Below, one piece after another: positions 61,349 through 64,000 of a stretch of DNA of 64,000 bases. Both the position numbers and the translations under genes were made by a program. The number at the start of each line of letters is the position of its first letter. Positions within the stretch are counted from its first letter, which is position 1. The stretch is from Halorussus sp. MSC15.2 (GTDB lineage Archaea; Halobacteriota; Halobacteria; Halobacteriales; Haladaptataceae). A model generated the notes under the pieces. It made no database searches and was not told the origin of the DNA. It was given only the letters and a program-made list of their open reading frames with translations. The stretch covers positions 310,001 to 374,000 of the forward strand of contig NZ_VSLZ01000001.1 in the NCBI RefSeq assembly GCF_010747475.1, in the 5' to 3' direction.

Positions 61349-62230
61349 TCAAATAACGATACGGACGAGCGTTCCGAGAAGCGAACCCATGAACAGCAGC
61401 CAGATACCCATCGCGACTCCGGTTGCCGTCTTTCCCCCAAAACGTCGCGGCATTCGGACTGCGAGTGCCTCTGTGCCCGTGCGGATTAAGTGCCCGCCGT
61501 CCAGCGGAATCGAGGGGAGACAGTTGAACAGTCCGAGCGCGAGATTGACGCTACCAACCCAGAAGAGCGCCGTCACGACTGTTTCTCCACTGGAAGCAGA
61601 GAGAAGAGCACCGCGAATCAGCCACAGCGCGACGAGCGAAGAAACTCCGACGACAAGATTGATAGCCACGCCGACTGCGAGAATACGGAGGCGAGCGGGG
61701 TAGCCTGAGTTCTGCCGGTTCTCGGCGTCAATCTCGACGAATCCACCGACCGGTATCGGTCCGAGCAGCCACACGCCGGACGAGGCGATATCGATTCCTT
61801 CGACCCGGCAGAGGACTGCATGGCCGAGTTCGTGGACGACGAGCGCGACGAGAAAGCCGAACGCGACCAAGTGGGGTGTCTGGCGCACGTCTCGGATAAC
61901 CGCAGTGGCAAGTACAGATACGAACGTGTCGCCGTTTCTTGGTTTCGGAGTCGGGTGGACCCCCGTCGCCAGCAGAACCAGCGAGAGGAGGACTCCAGTC
62001 ATCGCGAGGAACGCGAGGACCACGCCGATGTTTGCGAAGAATCGCCAGTGTAGTCGTCTGGTCGCCAGTCGGTCGAAGATATCGCCGAATCGGTTACTCG
62101 ATACGGCGACGAACGGTCCCATCACCGACGTCGATTCTGGAAGCGTCCAGTACCGTCGTATTAGTTCGAGCAGTGCCCAATAGGCGACGACACCGACGGC
62201 CACAAACCACCAGTTCATTAGCGACGGCAA
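61349..62230 (-). CDS. M50-family site-2-type metalloprotease
   Basis: 293 residues with about seven helices. The zinc motif HELGHAVLCR at about residue 134 and the third ligand region FNCLPSIPLDGGH (Asp) are the site-2 protease pair. It cuts membrane-embedded substrates such as anti-regulators. ATG 62230 or 62218 (MNWWFVAV) could be the start. GC content is lower than that of genes to its left, as for the ABC genes to its right. Its target is unknown. Confidence 0.9.
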   Translation of the reverse strand: MPSLMNWWFVAVGVVAYWALLELIRRYWTLPESTSVMGPFVAVSSNRFGDIFDRLATRRLHWRFFANIGVVLAFLAMTGVLLSLVLLATGVHPTPKPRNGDTFVSVLATAVIRDVRQTPHLVAFGFLVALVVHELGHAVLCRVEGIDIASSGVWLLGPIPVGGFVEIDAENRQNSGYPARLRILAVGVAINLVVGVSSLVALWLIRGALLSASSGETVVTALFWVGSVNLALGLFNCLPSIPLDGGHLIRTGTEALAVRMPRRFGGKTATGVAMGIWLLFMGSLLGTLVRIVI

Positions 62231-62655
62231 TACGCTCGACCAGTAAATTAGTTTTGTTTAAGTGACTAATAGAGCACTACAACCAACTATTTTAGAATAT
62301 CACATAAAATACGCTAGAGCGGATGTAAACCGCTCCGAAATTACGTCGTGTTTATGAGTTTATGCACGACACTTGCCGCTGTAGGAGTCCGAAACGTCGT
62401 CGCAGTTCGGCGGGTCCGGACTCGGAAGCGGCGGGACGCTGAAGAGAGTCCCGAATTCGAATGCGATAGTCTCCGTCGTTTCGGATTCGTCGGATTCTGT
62501 CACCTTCATATATTACTCCAGTTTCCTATATTTACTATTCCCATATAAGAGTAACTATTCATAAACTCACGATATGTATTGGGGAAATAAATAACAGATT
62601 CGTATGGTATTGAATAATAACAAATAAATGCAGGTGCTTTGTACGATAGGCTCAT
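62231..62655. other. AT-rich 425-bp intergenic region
   Basis: No gene with support. TATA-like TTTGTTTAAG near 62253 could serve the protease gene, and AATAATAACAAATAAATG near 62613-62631 could serve the ABC genes. The base composition is far more AT-rich than the rest of the host DNA. Confidence 0.5.
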
Positions 62656-63672
62656 ATGAGGAGTTCTCCCGCGATACGCGTCGAGAACCTACGAAAGGAG
62701 TACGAAACGGAACACGGTTCTATCACGGCGGTCGACGATGTCTCGTTCGACATCGAATCGGGGTCGGTGGTCGGGTTGCTCGGTCCGAACGGTGCGGGGA
62801 AAACGACGACCATAAAATGCCTCCTCGGACTCGTGAAACCTACCGCAGGCCAGATAGAAGTCGAAGGTGAGAACGTCCGAGACAACCAACGCGCGACGTA
62901 TCAGCACGTGACGTCGATGCTCGAAGGCGCACGGAACATCTACTGGCGGCTCACCGTCATGGAAAACATCGCGTACTTCCTCCGGCATCAAGGTATCAAA
63001 CCGGCCGATGTCAGCGACTACGTGACCGACCTCCTCGAAGCGTTCGACATAGAACAGAAAGCCGACGAACCGGTTCGGAAACTCTCCCGCGGAATGAAGC
63101 AGAAAGCCGCGCTCGTCTGTGCCCTCGCACAGCAGACGCCGGTAGTGGTACTCGACGAACCGACACTGGGACTCGACGTTACGACCGCTTCCACGCTCCG
63201 CACGGAACTCAGACGACTCGTTGACGAGGAAAACAGGACAGTTCTGCTCAGTAGCCACGACATGGACTCGATTCAGGAGCTGTGTGACCGCGTGATTATC
63301 ATGAGCGAGGGACAGATTCTCGCCGAGGAGCGCATCGAAGACTTGCTCGACATGTTCCGGACACAGGCCTACGTATTTCTCGTCGAGAACGGACCGTCCG
63401 AGGAGACGCGGCGGACTCTCGAATCCCGCTACCAAGTGAACGAGTGGAGAGAGCGTGGTAAGTACGTCGAGTTCGAGGCGGTTTGTCGGGACCCCGACGA
63501 CCTGTACGACTTGATGGAGATACTGCGAGCAGACTCGGTGACGGTCGTCTCGAGTCAGAACAAGTCGCCCGACTTGGAGGAAGCGTTCGTGGAAATCGTC
63601 GACAACGAACGGTCGGCTACAACACCGGGTAGCAAGCAACCTGCGACGGTGAACACGGGGAACGGACAGTGA
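62656..63672 (+). CDS. ABC-2-type exporter ATP-binding protein
   Basis: 338 residues. Walker A GPNGAGKTTT, signature LSRGMKQKAALVCALAQQ, Walker B VVVLDEPTLGLD and switch SSHDMDSIQ. The C-terminal extension after residue 235 is of the CcmA/NatA exporter type. It powers the permease that starts at its stop codon. The pair probably exports a drug, lipid or peptide; cargo unknown. The adjacent M50 protease is divergent, and together they recall haloarchaeal peptide or antibiotic export sets, but no peptide gene is seen. Confidence 0.92.
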   Translation: MRSSPAIRVENLRKEYETEHGSITAVDDVSFDIESGSVVGLLGPNGAGKTTTIKCLLGLVKPTAGQIEVEGENVRDNQRATYQHVTSMLEGARNIYWRLTVMENIAYFLRHQGIKPADVSDYVTDLLEAFDIEQKADEPVRKLSRGMKQKAALVCALAQQTPVVVLDEPTLGLDVTTASTLRTELRRLVDEENRTVLLSSHDMDSIQELCDRVIIMSEGQILAEERIEDLLDMFRTQAYVFLVENGPSEETRRTLESRYQVNEWRERGKYVEFEAVCRDPDDLYDLMEILRADSVTVVSSQNKSPDLEEAFVEIVDNERSATTPGSKQPATVNTGNGQ

Positions 63673-64000
63673 TGAGGCACGCCGCGCTGTACCTTCGAGC
63701 CTCGTTGACGAAGTCCGTCATCCTGCTTCGACGGTACTGGTTCAACACTGTGAGTCAACTCGTCGTGACTTACGTGATGTTCCTCCTTCTCGTGTTCGGC
63801 GGGCGTTCGATTGCGCCGAGTGTAATCCAAGAGTCGCTCGGCGGAATTATCGTCGGCTACTTCCTCTGGAGCACGGCGGTCAGTTCGTATCGAACGCCGT
63901 CTTCGAGCCTGATAGGGGAGGCCCGTCAGGGGACGCTCGAACAACTTTCGCTGTCTCCGCTGGGTATCGGTCGAGTCGTACTTCTCAAGACAGTTGCGAG
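63672..64000 (+). CDS. ABC-2-type exporter permease (5' part; runs off the window)
   Basis: About 109 residues visible from ATG 63672, which overlaps the ATPase stop by one base. Starts MRHAALYLRASLTKSVILL, then two membrane helices (VVTYVMFLLLVFGG and IIVGYFLWSTAVSSY). EARQGTLEQLSLSPLG is the typical ABC-2 coupling segment. It forms the channel for the ATPase at 62656. Confidence 0.85.
   Translation, partial: MRHAALYLRASLTKSVILLRRYWFNTVSQLVVTYVMFLLLVFGGRSIAPSVIQESLGGIIVGYFLWSTAVSSYRTPSSSLIGEARQGTLEQLSLSPLGIGRVVLLKTVA

Noticed and set aside
62348-62548. A 66-residue gene before the ABC exporter, possibly an exported peptide
   Set aside because: No leader-peptide motif, no Shine-Dalgarno or TATA at the right distance, and an unnatural C-terminus.

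Overview
The window is chromosomal DNA of a haloarchaeon (class Halobacteria). Signs of this are high GC coding DNA, very acidic proteins, leaderless genes, Tat or lipobox secretion signals, Bat-type HTH regulators, a GH42 BgaH, a PitA-type chlorite-dismutase fusion and a halocyanin. The genus cannot be told from the sequence alone.

Layout. (1) 1-2518: tungstate/molybdate ABC uptake genes divergent from a ModE/TOBE regulator. (2) 2645-10531: mixed housekeeping and stress genes (ATP-grasp, DapA-like lyase, TrkA-N, response regulator, wHTH, creatininase, DoxX, two Usp). (3) 10599-39314: a large anaerobic respiration island. It holds an outward-facing nitrate-reductase-type molybdoenzyme operon (narG-H-J-C, HEAT protein, unknown protein, Mrp-DUF2249), a quinol-type NO reductase, the copper nitrite reductase nirK, halocyanin, mobA, FAD synthase, haem-related genes, three stand-alone DUF2249 proteins, two cupins, two polytopic membrane proteins and a Bat-type HTH. 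No nosZ is present. (4) 39553-51148: an IclR-controlled galactoside cluster (sugar ABC transporter, galactonate dehydratase, SDR, alpha- and beta-galactosidase). (5) 51225-55635: a 4.4-kb lower-GC integrated element in tRNA-Thr(GGT), with tyrosine integrase, a tiny zinc ribbon, a wHTH-membrane protein and a HEPN-like protein. (6) 55752-64000: lipid/transport genes, pitA, an M50 protease and an ABC exporter cut by the window end.

The main observation is a 12-bp palindrome, CGAACRYGTTCG. It recurs in front of twelve genes of region 3 and nowhere else that I saw. For six of them the site ends exactly 38 nt before the start codon, and for a seventh 37 nt. One site serves two divergent genes with 38 nt on each side. 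This defines a denitrification regulon including nar, nirK, NO reductase, all three stand-alone DUF2249 genes, mobA, two haem-type genes and an HTH gene.

Seven genes are interrupted by what looks like one missing G or C in a short GC run (near 15060, 20935, 24174, 27117, 28870, 36523, 58057). Adding one base restores each reading frame. I annotate these as whole genes with a frameshift. Systematic sequence error is more likely than gene decay.
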